From NCBI GenBank assembly GCA_037127315.1, contig JBBBDQ010001269.1, positions 2,421,001 through 2,485,000 of the forward strand: 64,000 nucleotides of DNA, read 5' to 3'. This document shows positions 49,861 through 60,821 of this stretch, in pieces. The notes beneath the pieces are model-generated. The model saw only the letters and a list, made by a program, of their open reading frames with translations. It was not told the origin of the DNA and did not search any database. The position numbers were made by a program, and so were the translations under genes. This stretch comes from Ascarosepion bandense. Lineage: Eukaryota > Mollusca > Cephalopoda > Sepiida > Sepiidae. Numbering within the stretch: position 1 is the stretch's first letter; every line of letters begins with the position of its first letter.

Positions 49861-51592
49861 TAGTTAACAAATGTTTCTTCGGTGTCTGGATTAATTTTTC
49901 TATGACATTCATTTCATTTAATTTGTGAAATTATTCTATATTATAGTATGAAGAAAAATAGAAAAAATCAATTTATGACGATGTGTTCCACTATAGAGAA
50001 GTATCGATATTCAAGAAAAGTGATAGACTGCAAAGTTATTTACCTACCAACAAAAAAGTCGTAACTATTTTAATTGGAAATGTTTAGGCAATAAACACCT
50101 TTTTAAATATAAAAAAATAGTGTTTAGTTTTTAGAAGATTTTGCACTTAAAAATAATTTTTTGAAGGGAACTTTTAATTAGAAAATAAAGGGGAAAGAAT
50201 CAAAGAACATACACAACACAAGTAACGGATGTACGATATCAGTGTCTGCTGATATCTTGTTAAATGGAAATCAGGTTACACGTTACAAAAATGGCTTCGG
50301 ATATTTATTTTCTCGATGATTATTAAGTGGGCTTAACAAATATATGGCAAGCGGCTCGGACGAAATAGGTCACTGAATTGAGGTAAATTACTTTTTGAAA
50401 GAAAGTTGGCAAGACAAAGAACAATGTTCTTTGTAATACCGTGGTCACTACTCGAGAAAAAGGCAAAGGGATGCAGAGTGACGAGAAGACGCCCGTTAGA
50501 CAGTTCACCACCTTCTACTCTTAATCTGGGAATATCTCATCTATAGAATTAAATCTATTTATAGCTACAATTTAGTCTCATAGCTTTAATTCGTGGATAA
50601 CAATCGAAAAAAAGGGTTATTTCTAAGCCAGTCGTATTTGATTGAAAGAAGCTGTGCCCTGAGAATGAATCTATTTCCTGGTCTAAGCTGCAACGCTTCT
50701 TAATTAAAAAAACGAAAATCGTGGCCAATAATAATTCGTTAGTTTGAATTTAGCCTCGGACTTAGCGCACGCTAGATTTGTTTCTTAGACTTTTTAGCTG
50801 GTTATTTTTCATATTTTCCTGTTTAAATTCTCAGTGCGAGACCAGGGTTTTACGAAAACCCAGTTGTTCAACATAATTGGAAATATTTTTTATTAGAATT
50901 GCACAACGAATTATTAACTTATATGTAAAGCTGAGCCTACATAAGAATTAAAAGATTGACTAAGTTATCAATAAAGAAATATCAAATTATTGCGGTTCGG
51001 TTATTCCGTTTTTAAGTGAAGACTATATTTACTAATAAAAATTACAGCTTGATACAAATCTTCAAACTAAAAGCATTTTACAACAATTTCAAATTTTCGT
51101 GCTTGTGTAAAATATGTCTTGTACAGTATGGTATATCATGTGTGACATTAAAATTTCACGCGTTTCACAATTGTTTCCCCTTTACAGGAAAAAGATAAGA
51201 CAATTATATCGTTTCTGTTCAATCATACTTGTCTTATTAACGTTTCTGGCTCTGATCAATCACGTTACGCGTCCGAAACATATGACCTCCATTAATAAGA
51301 TATACTTTTATTCTAAATTCCATGTTATAAACAAGCATTGTTTGTTTCAAATAAATTTACTGATTTTCCAAAAAATTACATGCCATAGATTTATATTTTT
51401 ATTTGCAAAATTTTTAAATCCAAATTTTACTCACAAGACCTTGGTGGAGGGGGGGTAATTTGTCAAACGGAGCCACGCGCTGAGGTCCTCTTCTCAGGAC
51501 GATGTCATGAAGCCAGATCGTTAATTATTTGACTACGATAATATTCGAACACGAATCTTATAGTTGGAGCGCTAATGCCTTAATTACACATG
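49861..51592. other. Unassigned AT-rich region
   Basis: Several 60-114-codon open frames occur on both strands (for example 51114-51458) but none shows a known domain or non-random composition. I see no supportable gene. Confidence 0.4.

Positions 51593-51633
<41 letters not shown>
51593..51633. repeat. (CAT)n microsatellite
   Basis: About 13 uninterrupted CAT triplets. Confidence 0.97.
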
Positions 51634-51765
51634 GGGCAATCATTCTTCTGCACATATTCATGTCTTTTCTTTCTCTAAATATATTTCGACACTTCACTGT
51701 TAGTCTTTTTGTTGCATTTGTTTGCGTAACAAAAACACCAGATGTCTCACTATGAAGAGCATCAT

Positions 51766-51817
<52 letters not shown>

Positions 51818-51821
51818 GAAT

Positions 51822-51862
<41 letters not shown>

Positions 51863-51903
51863 GAAAAGACTGACATAGATAGATATATAATGAAAAGACT
51901 GAC

Positions 51904-51952
<49 letters not shown>

Positions 51953-52112
51953 GAAAAGACTGACATAGATAGATATATAATGAAAAGACTGACATAAATA
52001 GATAGATAGATATGAATCGACTGAGATAAACAGATAGATAGATAGATAATGAAAAGACTGACATAGATAGATAATGAAAAGACATAGATAGATAGATAGA
52101 TAGATAGAGAAG
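51766..52112. repeat. (GATA)n with an interspersed AATGAAAAGACTGACAT unit
   Basis: Runs of GATA are separated by repeats of AATGAAAAGACTGACATA, giving a compound minisatellite. Minus-strand open frames of SIYLSIYL type are translation of GATA and not genes. Confidence 0.96.
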
Positions 52113-52520
52113 AAGAGATATATAGATATGTTTTAATGCGTTTGCTTTGATCATATATGCGTTTAGGTTTGTGTGAGTGTGTGTATTGATGTGATCCAAT
52201 CTATTTTTAACTGCTGAAGTAAGAGTCGAAAGCGCTTGCGTCATAGCGACGAAAAGGTTAAAAATGAAACGATCAGATCAATAGGCAGAATAAAGTTAAT
52301 CAATGGACAATCACAACAGAAAATGAAAGAGGAAACTGCTACCAAAAAAAGTAAAAAGAAATATGAAGAAAAGAAAGGAAGGAATATAAAAGTATATCGT
52401 GGGAAATAATAGAGGAAAATGTAAAAATAAGAAAAACAAACTGATTTAGGGGGAAAAAAAAACAAAAAACCGAATATGTAAGGAAAACCAAAGCGAAATA
52501 AAGATATTATAAAAGAAAAA
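52113..52520. other. Spacer grading into a purine-rich tract
   Basis: No gene recognised. A-rich from 52330 on. Confidence 0.4.
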
Positions 52521-53520
52521 CGAAAAAAGAAAATATAATAAAAAGAAAAGAAAAAGAAAGAAAGAAGGAAAGAAAGAAAGACAGAAAAAAAGGAAGACAG
52601 AAAAAAGGAAAGAAAAAGAAAGAAAGACAGAAAAAAAGGAAGACAGAAAAATAGGAAAGAAAAAGAAAGAAAGAAAGAAAGAAAGAAAGACAGAAAAAAA
52701 GGAAGACAGAAAAAAGAAAAGAAAAAGAAAGAAAGAAAAAAAGGAAGACAGAAAAAAGGAAAGAAAAAGAAAAAAAGAAGAAAACAGAATAACAAGAAAT
52801 AGGAATACCTAGAAAATATTCGCCGAGAAAGAAAGAAATAAATCTTGAAATAAAGAAAAAGGAAAGAAATAGAAAACAAAAGACAAAAAGAGGAGAAGAA
52901 AAAATATGATAATATAAATCACTGAGAAGAAGAAAGAAAGACAGAAAGAAAAAAGAAAGAAAGAAAGAAAGAAAGCAAGAAAAAAGAAAGAAAGAAAAGA
53001 AGTAAAGAGAATAACAGGAAAAAGGAATACGTGAAAAATATGATTTAATACATCGCCGATGAAGAAATAAAGAAAGATTGAAATAGAAAAAAAGAAAAGA
53101 AAGAAAGAAGGAAAGACAGAAAGAAAGAAAGAAAAAAGAAAGAAAAAGAAGAAAACAGAATAACAGGAAATAAGAATACCTGGAAAATATTCGCCTAGAA
53201 AGAAAGAAATAAAGATTGAATAAAAAAAGAAAGAAATAGAAAAGAAAAAACAAAAAGATAAGAAGAAAAATATGATAATATAAATCACTGAGAAGAAGAA
53301 AGAAAAAAGAAAGAAAGCAAGAAAGAAATTAAAAAAATAAGTAAAGAAAATAACAGGAAAAAGGAATACGTGAAGAATATGATATAATACATCGAAATAA
53401 AGAAAGATTGAAATAGAAAAAAAAGGAAAGAAAGAAATAGAATAGAAAGGACAAAAAGAGAAGAAAAAAATATGACATAATAAATCAATGGGAAAAAAAA
53501 TAAAAAAGAAAGAATGCGGA
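52521..53520. repeat. 1-kb polypurine tract with a ~368-bp higher-order repeat
   Basis: The plus strand is mostly GAAA/GGAAGACAGAAA. Landmarks AATATTCGCC (52813 and ~53183), TATGATAATATAAATCACTG (52904 and ~53270) and GGAATACGTGAA (53023 and ~53363) recur at a spacing of about 340-370 bp. The phenylalanine/leucine/serine-rich open frames on the minus strand (up to 259 codons) are artefacts of this composition. Confidence 0.9.
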
Positions 53521-53717
53521 GGAATAAATGAAGAGCCTATGAAATTAAAAAAAAGAAAATTTGAAAATAAATTCATGTAATATTTCATAAAAACAGATGT
53601 GACAAAACATTGTTAAGAAAATAAAATTGCTAAAAAAATATGCAAGACAGAAAATATCGAAAAAAACTTATATATAAGCCTGGAAGGAATAAACAAATTT
53701 AACATTTATACATAACA

Positions 53718-54074
53718 TTGAACAAAAAACAAAAATGCAAATATAATATCTTCTCATTTCCAACTCATAAAAATAAAAGAAAATTGAACAATAACCGTGT
53801 TGCACTCCTGCTTTCTGTAACCACCTCCGATCTGCCATCACGTCAACAAATAATGATGTTGGATGCAATTAACGACATACCTGATGACAGCTTCTTCGCT
53901 TCACGAGCGTATCAACAAACGCGAAAGCGTTTCTACGACCCGCCATTGCACGTTCTATCAACATATCACACATTCTTAAATGTTAATGGCACACACACAC
54001 AAACAAACAAAGACAGTGTCACCGTACATTCTGACGTTGAAACCATTTTAAAATTTTTTAAATCAACTGCATAA
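53718..54074 (+). CDS. Unrecognised open frame, possible exon
   Basis: A 118-codon plus-strand frame whose second half has mixed, protein-like composition (SDLPSRQQIMMLDAINDIPD, then DDSFFASRAYQQTRKRFYDP) and ends DVETILKFFKSTA before TAA. The first ~30 residues are lysine- and asparagine-rich and overlap AT-rich sequence, so any real exon would more likely begin near 53800. I do not recognise the family. No clear splice sites, promoter or poly-A signal decide the matter. It is one of very few frames here not explained by a repeat, but chance remains likely. Confidence 0.2.
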   Translation: MNKKQKCKYNIFSFPTHKNKRKLNNNRVALLLSVTTSDLPSRQQIMMLDAINDIPDDSFFASRAYQQTRKRFYDPPLHVLSTYHTFLNVNGTHTQTNKDSVTVHSDVETILKFFKSTA

Positions 54075-54871
54075 CAAAAAGAACAAAAAACAAACAGACT
54101 AAAAATACAAATGTATATATTCTAAGAATATAGCCGCTTATATGACCTAAGAAACGTTATTTATTGTTCAATGGAGTTATTTAGAAGTGTGAGTCCCATC
54201 GTTTTATTATTTATACCAATCAAAAATCCTCATCATGGGGAAAAGACAATATAGTTAAATATATGAAGACAAATTTTGTCCTGTTACAATTGATGGCACG
54301 ACTTTTCTTTAAACACTTCGTTTACGACCTTGTCTAGGTTATACATTTGCTTTTTTACATCAATCTTTTTGACCTTTAAAAAAATTCAATTATTTCTATA
54401 ACAACTCGTCAAGAAAGGAATAGACGTATACATACATATTGTTTTTTTTTTTATCACAAGGTTCCGGCCGATTTAATCTTCAATAGCTGATTCACTATTT
54501 TATTGAAGCTACTCAGAAATTTTCCCGATACATATACTCACAATTTATTGAAGAATTTACGCTCTCACACCCTGACTGAGCACAATGGAAGAATGGTAGA
54601 CTTTGCAAAAACAATAGATGCTCTAACATTTACGCATCGTTCATTCAGTAATGAATTAAAAAACTCTTAGCTACTGGCGTATGTTTACATGGTATATCAC
54701 ACTCTAAATGTCTACGTTCTTCTACCAAGTGCTCATAGCTTAATGGTAGAATCACTAACTGATAACAATTCGATCGGGTAGGCTAAAAGCAATCGGATGT
54801 CTAACCGTACTGATGAGCTGTAATACAACGAAACAGATCTTTCTACGGATGACTATATATATATATATATA
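54075..54871. other. Unassigned spacer ending in (TA)n
   Basis: No gene recognised. (TA)n at 54853-54872 abuts the Tc1 terminus, consistent with Tc1/mariner TA target preference. Confidence 0.5.
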
Positions 54872-55213
54872 TAGTACTGCGCAAAAGTATTAGTACAAGA
54901 ACTATAACTTTTACGAGGCATCAAAAAAAAAAAGTTTAAAATCGCCCCTGTCTTAACACTTTTGCCCACTACCGGTAGTGTAGAAAAGTATTAAAACAGG
55001 GGTGACTTTCCTAAAAACCTCACTGAAATTCAAATACAGGGTGAAAAGCCAAGTAAATTGCTAATAAATATTGATTATTATAATCTAGGTGTAAAAGAAA
55101 TGTATTAAAAAGAAGTTATATTTAATTTTTCTATTTTCTATTAAACATGTTATTTTAAAACTAAACTATTGAACATCTATAAGATATTTTGGATAAAAAA
55201 TTGATAAATCTAA

Positions 55214-55369
55214 TGTTAATTCACAAGACACACTTTGGCAACAAATACAAGCTGCTTGGCAGGTGATACCCTTAGATACATTGAAGAAGCTTGTGATGTC
55301 AATGCCTGACAGAATGAAGGCTGTGATCAAAGCAAAAGGCTATTATACTAAATATCAGATTTACTTTGT
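55214..55369 (+). pseudogene. Tc1 transposase C-terminal remnant
   Basis: 52 codons without a stop carry the conserved tail of Tc1 transposases: DTLWQQIQAAWQVIP, then LVMSMPDRMKAVIKAKG and YYTKYQ. The helix-turn-helix DNA-binding region and the DDE catalytic core are absent. It cannot transpose by itself. Confidence 0.75.
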
Positions 55370-55478
55370 AACAAGTATTTTTCTTGTTAAAGCATTTGTT
55401 GAGTAAATCAAATAAAATTACATTAATTAAGTGGTTTATTTTATGTCAATATCTAAATCTGTCTGAATCTAATCAAAA

Positions 55479-55794
55479 CTTATTTATAAATGGAACTTTG
55501 TCTCTGTGTGTGTGTCTGTGTGTGTGTGTGTGTGTCCGTTACATATAGATTCCGAAACGGCTGAACCAATTTTCTTGAAAATTTACACAGTTGCAATATA
55601 AGCATCTGTGAGAGTTCTTAGAGGGTTTTGTGACGAGGTACCCCCGATAAATATCGAAAATCGATAGTCGAAAAATCAGATTATAGAAGAAGGGGGCCGA
55701 TTTTAATCAAATTTAATACATTCATAGACAAAGACATAAGAAACGATATTCAGAAGTTTCAAGGTTGCAGCTTTTACAATAGTGCAGAAAATCG

Positions 55795-55856
<62 letters not shown>

Positions 55857-56235
55857 GCAAGATGTTTGTGTGTGTGTCTGTTTATCTGCCTGTATATCTG
55901 CATATTTTTCAGCCCTTTTATTTTAGTTTTTTGCTCTGGGTTTGGCTCTAAGTAGGTATAATTGTAGTTCTTCGTCTCATCCATTTACTCAGAGGACTTA
56001 TTTAGCATTCAAAATTCAGTTTACGACAAAAAAAACTTATTTCATATCGATACCAGGAAATCAAAATTTGACTTACATCCATTCAATTTTCTTTCAGTCT
56101 ACGTTTTCGCTTTAACTGGAAACAACTATTGCTTTTTAGTCTTTCGTGCCAACATCCAAAGGGTCTGAGCTCCAGGACCATAGATTAGTTTTAAAGCTTT
56201 CATTACACCCGGGCAACACCGGGCTATACTGATAG
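55479..56235 (+). mobile_element. Helitron-like non-autonomous element, copy 2
   Basis: The left end starts near TTATTTATAAATGGAACTTT. A TG-rich run (55501-55539) and GAAACGGCTGAACCAATTTT follow. Mid-element there is (TA)n (55799-55851). The 3' end shows hairpin CCCGGGCAACACCGGG, a spacer, GATAG and T. The inverted copy at 60383-61156 matches along its length. An antisense open frame (55703-55984) shared with that copy is described under findings. Confidence 0.65.
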
Positions 56236-56297
56236 TGCCAAATAAAAGATAAAATAGTTTTTGTCTTAATACTTTTGCTCAGTAGTGTGTGTATATG

Positions 56298-56348
<51 letters not shown>

Positions 56349-56895
56349 AAAATGTTGGAATGACAAAATTTATATCAACACGTTTTTTTCAATGTACTCT
56401 TCGCCCTTCGTTTATTGTCTCAAATTAATGGACGATATTTCGTTAATATTCTATGATTTTCCTGAAACTTGTTTCATCTTTCTTGTTTGCATTGCAACAT
56501 GTTCACTGATATCAACTGGGAATTTTAATTGATATCCAAATTCACAATTTCTTCGTGATCACTATTTAAAACTGGACACATTGAGGATTACGCAAACTGA
56601 ATAAAATTTTTACCTCAAATTGAAAAAAACGAATATCTTCATATTCACTTTTATAATTTAGGATTTGGTGAAAGAATTTTCATACAACTTTTCATTTTGT
56701 TTACTTCTCAGCAAGTAGTCGAACTTTCCAGAGAATAAAAGTATTTAAAGCGTCACATTATACTGAGAATTAAAACAAAGGGCATAAATATTTTGTCTAA
56801 TATCATCTTTTTCTTTATTTTTGATTAGAAACAATAAGGTTTGCAGTCTTCCATAAATTTACATGCTCTTGTGGAATTATGGCAGGAATATTTTC

Positions 56896-56951
<56 letters not shown>

Positions 56952-57166
56952 AGGATTAATTCAAAGATGTTGAATGGCCATTTCGATATAAAGATCCCCA
57001 CGGGGGACGACACATCACCTCATATTTGCTCTGTAATATTTTATTACATGGAGCTCTCTTCCTGCATCATTTTTTAATATTAAAATAAATTTTTAATATT
57101 AATTAGGATCGGGTTTTTTGGAATTTACCTTCCTGCTTTTTTCCCTTGGATTGAAGTATCTGAATT

Positions 57167-57215
<49 letters not shown>

Positions 57216-57447
57216 GTAATTACAATAAAGTAGCACTAATTATTATAGACTAATGTCCGAAAAACCAATGCTAAACTATCAGTAACTTAAATCGCCAATA
57301 ACCCAACGTAGGTTAAATAAAGGGGAAGAAAAAAAGAAACAAAACAAGCACAAGAACAATACGTCAAGTGCTTGTTTGAAAGAAAAAAAAAACAAGACGA
57401 AAACCTTAACAGTAAAGAGCTCTATACGAAAGTAGAGCAAAAAATAC
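56298..57447. other. AT-rich spacer with three (TA)n tracts
   Basis: (TA)n at 56298-56344, 56899-56945 and 57171-57214. No gene recognised between them. Confidence 0.6.
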
Positions 57448-57576
57448 AGTACACTAAATCTAAAAATGAGCCAACACCGACCGCGGTTTCACAGAACGGA
57501 TCGTCAGGACCAGGCTCCTGACGATCCGTTCTGTGAAACCGCGGTCGGTGTTGGCTCATTTTAGATTTAGTGTACT
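57448..57576. repeat. Near-perfect 62-bp palindrome
   Basis: The left arm 57448-57509 and right arm 57516-57576 are inverted repeats differing by one A in an A-run, with a 6-nt centre CCAGGC. Both arms contain CCGACCGCGGTTTCACAGAA (or its complement) and a hammerhead-type core. (TA)n follows at 57577-57600. Confidence 0.95.
57505..57558 (+). ncRNA. Hammerhead-ribozyme-like motif in the palindrome
   Basis: Plus strand: CUGACGA (57518-57524), a 10-nt helix II region UCCGUUCUGU, GAA (57535-57537), self-complementary ACCGCGGU (57538-57545), and C at the cleavage position (57546). All core bases match consensus. Helix I is weak near the core: 2 bp, a 2x2 internal loop, then 4 bp (57510-57513 with 57551-57554). 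Helix II is poor. The opposite strand carries the same core because of the palindrome. Confidence 0.5.
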
Positions 57577-57599
57577 ATATATATATATATATATATATA

Positions 57600-57980
57600 T
57601 GATGACAGTATATTAGTGGAAGGCAGTAAATAACCGCCCCCGAAGGCGTGACACTACAAAGAAATGCTTAATACGTTCAGGAGAATGTAGAGCGAAAATA
57701 AATTCACAGATTTTGGAATATACCCCAAGTACCTGGGTTTCTACAGTCAAGTATCGTCAGGCACAGATGCGGAAATTAAAATAAAGCAACTCCCAAAATA
57801 CATATATAATAAATTGTCATTTTCCTCTCCTCGTTTTCCTTCCTCCACTTCATTCCTCTCAATTTCCCGGTGCTGATGTATTTAGGAATAGATTTTTTGG
57901 AATTTCCGCACCTGTACCTGACGATATCTAACCGTTGAAACCCGATTAGTTTGGTGGATATTCCACAATTTTTGAGTATA
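57600..57980. repeat. Inverted repeat carrying a second CTGACGA...GAAACC motif
   Basis: The minus strand at 57715-57780 and the plus strand at 57899-57970 share AATTTCCGCA, CCTGACGATA, GAAACCC and TATTCCA in the same order and spacing. In the minus-strand copy, UAC-UUGACU-GUA forms helix II between CUGACGA and GAA, and CCCAG-GUAC-UUGGG could form helix III. Helix I is not evident from the immediate flanks. Confidence 0.5.
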
Positions 57981-58884
57981 TATAATGAAAATAAGTTTGA
58001 CTAATTCACAAATCAATTAGTGATAATTTATTTCGTGAATATTTTATAAAAAGTATTCAAATACTTGAATTTAGGAAAAAAATGAATGGGTTAGATTTAT
58101 CCAGAAGAAAAGAATTTTTTGGTGAGGTTTGGCGAGTGTTAAAGGGAAAACTTTTTATCGATGAGAGAGGGGGTAAGTTTGAGTTTGAGTTTAACTTTTG
58201 TTTAACGGCATATCAACCCATGTGGGTTATTTAATACCAAAAAGATAGGGTTTTAAGCTATTTTTATTTTAAAATATTCGATTATAGTGGAAGGTTGATT
58301 TAGATTTTAATGAAAATTTTTTGGTTTTAATTCTTTTTGCATTTTAGAAAACTGAAGATGTCTTCTAGTTTCGTATTCAAAAATGTTTTGTTCAGAATAT
58401 TTTTTTTTTGCTTCAAAAATGTGTTATGGTAATAATTATTTTCTTTATAAAAATATATTACTAGTAATATTTTTCTTTCAAAAATGTATATATTTCTATA
58501 AAAGTCTACTTTTATACCTTCATATTGTTTTGATCCCACTTTAGGGGTTAACTATTTACCCATAGCTGGGTACCTAACAGGTGCTACCACTCCGGGTTAG
58601 AGTGGACTTGGGAACAACAGCAGTTCTATGCTCCTCACAAACTCCCAATCAGTGGTCTTGCTGCCGGTTGAAGTTTACTGTCATACCCAGGACCAGAGAG
58701 GGAGTAAGAGATATAGAGTTAATTTTTAAACGCAGATGTCACACCTACAATGCAGCATTTCAATCCCAGGTGATAAGATGACGCGAGAATGAACTCAACT
58801 CCCTGCGTTTAAAAATTAACGCTATACACTATACATTTAACCCACTTTCCCAACGAGGAAACCTTACAAATTACTAATGATACT

Positions 58885-58890
<6 letters not shown>
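57981..58890. other. Unassigned region
   Basis: 58195-58235 resembles the SINE 3' motif at 14310-14345 on the minus strand. 58540-58800 has a higher GC content but no domain. No gene supported. Confidence 0.4.
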
Positions 58891-58925
<35 letters not shown>

Positions 58926-59087
58926 GTATATATATATATATACGTATATATATATATACGTATATATATATATATACGTATATACGAGCCGTATATACGT
59001 ATATATATATATATATATACGTATATATATATATATATATATACGTATATACGAGCCGTATATACGTATATATATATATATATATAC

Positions 59088-59136
<49 letters not shown>
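58891..59136. repeat. (TA)n/TACG array with embedded ribozyme fragments
   Basis: Long (TA)n with periodic ACG interruptions. TATACGAGCCGTATATACG occurs at ~58979 and ~59050, and TATACGAGCCG again at 59133, where it continues into GTTGTGTGAAACCGCGG. ACGAGCCG is the core/helix II segment of the intact motif at 63600-63650. Confidence 0.9.
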
Positions 59137-59137
<1 letters not shown>

Positions 59138-59474
59138 GAGCCGTTGTGTGAAACCGCGGTAGGTTTTGGCGATCTTGTGATTTTTTTCACGTGTCTTTGC
59201 TCTACATTGCTTCCTCTTTGTTATTCCGCTTTGGTTAGTTCTGTATCGAGCACTTTTTCTTTTTTGTGGTTGGTTCCGTTTGGGTTTTTTTTTCTTTACT
59301 GCGGAGTATCGTATGTATTGTCTGTATTCCGCAGTTTTCTTTTTTTTTCCCCCTCTTGTCCAACGCCTTATAGCGACGGACAATAACGGAGTTAGATTCT
59401 GTCTGTTATTTGTTGTCCTCAAAGTTTATTTTCGTATAATTTTAGGATTTAGATACTTACAGAGTCGGTCTTGT

Positions 59475-59518
<44 letters not shown>
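59133..59518 (+). mobile_element. ~385-bp (TA)n-flanked element with a decayed hammerhead head
   Basis: It starts ACGAGCCGTTGTGTGAAACC then GCGGTAGG, runs through TTGTGATTTTTTTCACGTGT and GACGGACAATAACGGAGTTA, and ends at (TA)n (59479-59518). The inverted copy at 63262-63650 matches over its whole length. The core's 5' part (CUG) has been replaced by (TA)n, so this ribozyme copy is dead. Likely a Penelope-like or retrozyme-like non-autonomous unit. Confidence 0.6.
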
Positions 59519-59525
<7 letters not shown>

Positions 59526-59906
59526 GGAAATAGGGTTGTTCCTACGAGAAAAATTGGTATAGAATAAAAAGTGTGAGAGGCCGTGAACATTTTATTTAAA
59601 GTGTATATTTATTGATGTTTAAAAATATTAAAAAAGTTACGATTTTTTAAGTGTCCATGATGATATTTCTGACGATACACGTGTTTCGAGTCTAAGATTG
59701 ACTCTCTTCAGGCGAATAAATTTGTAGTTTTACATATCGGGTTCCTTTTGTTTCTGGGGGCCAAGTCTTTGTTTATATAAATTTCCTAAACGCGTTTGCC
59801 GTTATTAACGGGCTCGTGAAGGAAGAAAAAACGTTATGATCTGCTTGTCAACTTAACTATATAAAAAATACGAAAGATTATTGCAAATACAGGTGTAAAC
59901 AGATGG
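59519..59906. other. Unassigned spacer
   Basis: No gene or recognised repeat. Confidence 0.4.
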
Positions 59907-60213
59907 GTCAGTTAAATGCAATCCGTGATACACGCATGGGTGATCATGGCTCTGAAGAGACATGACTAACTGTGCAGAAGATTTTCGCCCAATAGGTTGC
60001 CATTACTTTCAGGGGAAACTAATTGTCAACCAGGGCTATCAAACCCAATATGTCTGGTTATTTAACCCATAGCTGAAAGCAGAAGCAACTGATTGATGCC
60101 TTTCTCAAGAATATTTGGCCGTAAGTGAATGCAATGAATCCAACTGGAGTTCGAACACGGTTCTCCAATGTCTCGTTCTGAGCTGATAGCCATTTCACGA
60201 AAACGCACATCCG
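59907..60213 (-). mobile_element. tRNA-derived SINE copy 5 (diverged)
   Basis: It aligns over its length with copies 1, 3 and 4: TTTAACCCATAGCTG in the body, GGAGTTCGAACACGG at the B box (minus strand CCGTGTTCGAACTCC), and GATCATGGCTCTGAAGAGAC at the 3' hairpin. Confidence 0.72.
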
Positions 60214-60382
60214 AAAAATGGATGGCGACTATAGATTTAATTATTCCATACATCATTCCAAAGGAATTTACTAATAAAAGACAACGTCTTTGCTTTCCAT
60301 CCTGTGGCAGGTGATGTTTTCACAGTTGAGATAAAAATGACTTTTACAGAAAACACTTCAAATACATCCATTTATAACTCAA

Positions 60383-60769
60383 CTAGCAGTATAGCCCGGC
60401 GTTGCTTGGGTGAAATGAAAGCTTTAAAACTAATAAATGGTCCTGGAGCTAAAACTCTTTGGACGTTGGCACGAAAGACTAAAAAGCAATAGTTGTTTCC
60501 AGTTAAAGCGAAAACGTAGACTGAAAGAAAAATGAATGGATGTAAGTCAAATTTTGATTTCCTGATATCGATATGAAATACGTTTTTTTCATCGTAAACT
60601 GAATTTTGAAGGCTAAATAAGTACTCTGACTAAATGGTATCATGGCTGAGAACAAGAACTACAATTATAGCTACTTAGAGCCAAACCCAGAGCAAAAAAC
60701 TAAAATAAAAGGGCTGAAAATTATGCACATATACAGGCAGATAAACAGACGCACAGACAAACATGTTGC

Positions 60770-60821
<52 letters not shown>

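Larger units (their letters stand above)
54872..56288 (+). mobile_element. Tc1-like element, internally deleted and disrupted
   Basis: The left terminus TAGTACTGCGCAAAAGTATT (54872-54891) and right terminus AATACTTTTGCTCAGTAGTG (56268-56287) are inverted repeats. Both ends sit beside (TA)n. Only a C-terminal transposase remnant remains (55214-55369). A Helitron-like element (~55479-56235) is nested at the 3' side. A palindrome at 54945-55004 contains further TIR-like AACACTTTTGCCCACTAC sequence, suggesting internal rearrangement. Confidence 0.7.

Noticed and set aside
51700..52244. [12 protein letters not shown] proteins
   Set aside because: Translation of (GATA)n.
52241..53588. Large minus-strand open frames (212-259 codons) rich in Phe, Leu and Ser
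   Set aside because: Direct translation of the polypurine tract's complement. Overlapping frames look alike and none has a domain.
57936..57970. Complete hammerhead at the plus-strand family-B motif
   Set aside because: CUGACGA and GAAACC are present but I could not pair helix I or a clean helix II, so it is left as a repeat only.
58877..59422. 169- and 179-codon Tyr-Ile-repeat proteins
   Set aside because: Mostly (TA)n. The non-repetitive end is the mobile element at 59133-59518.
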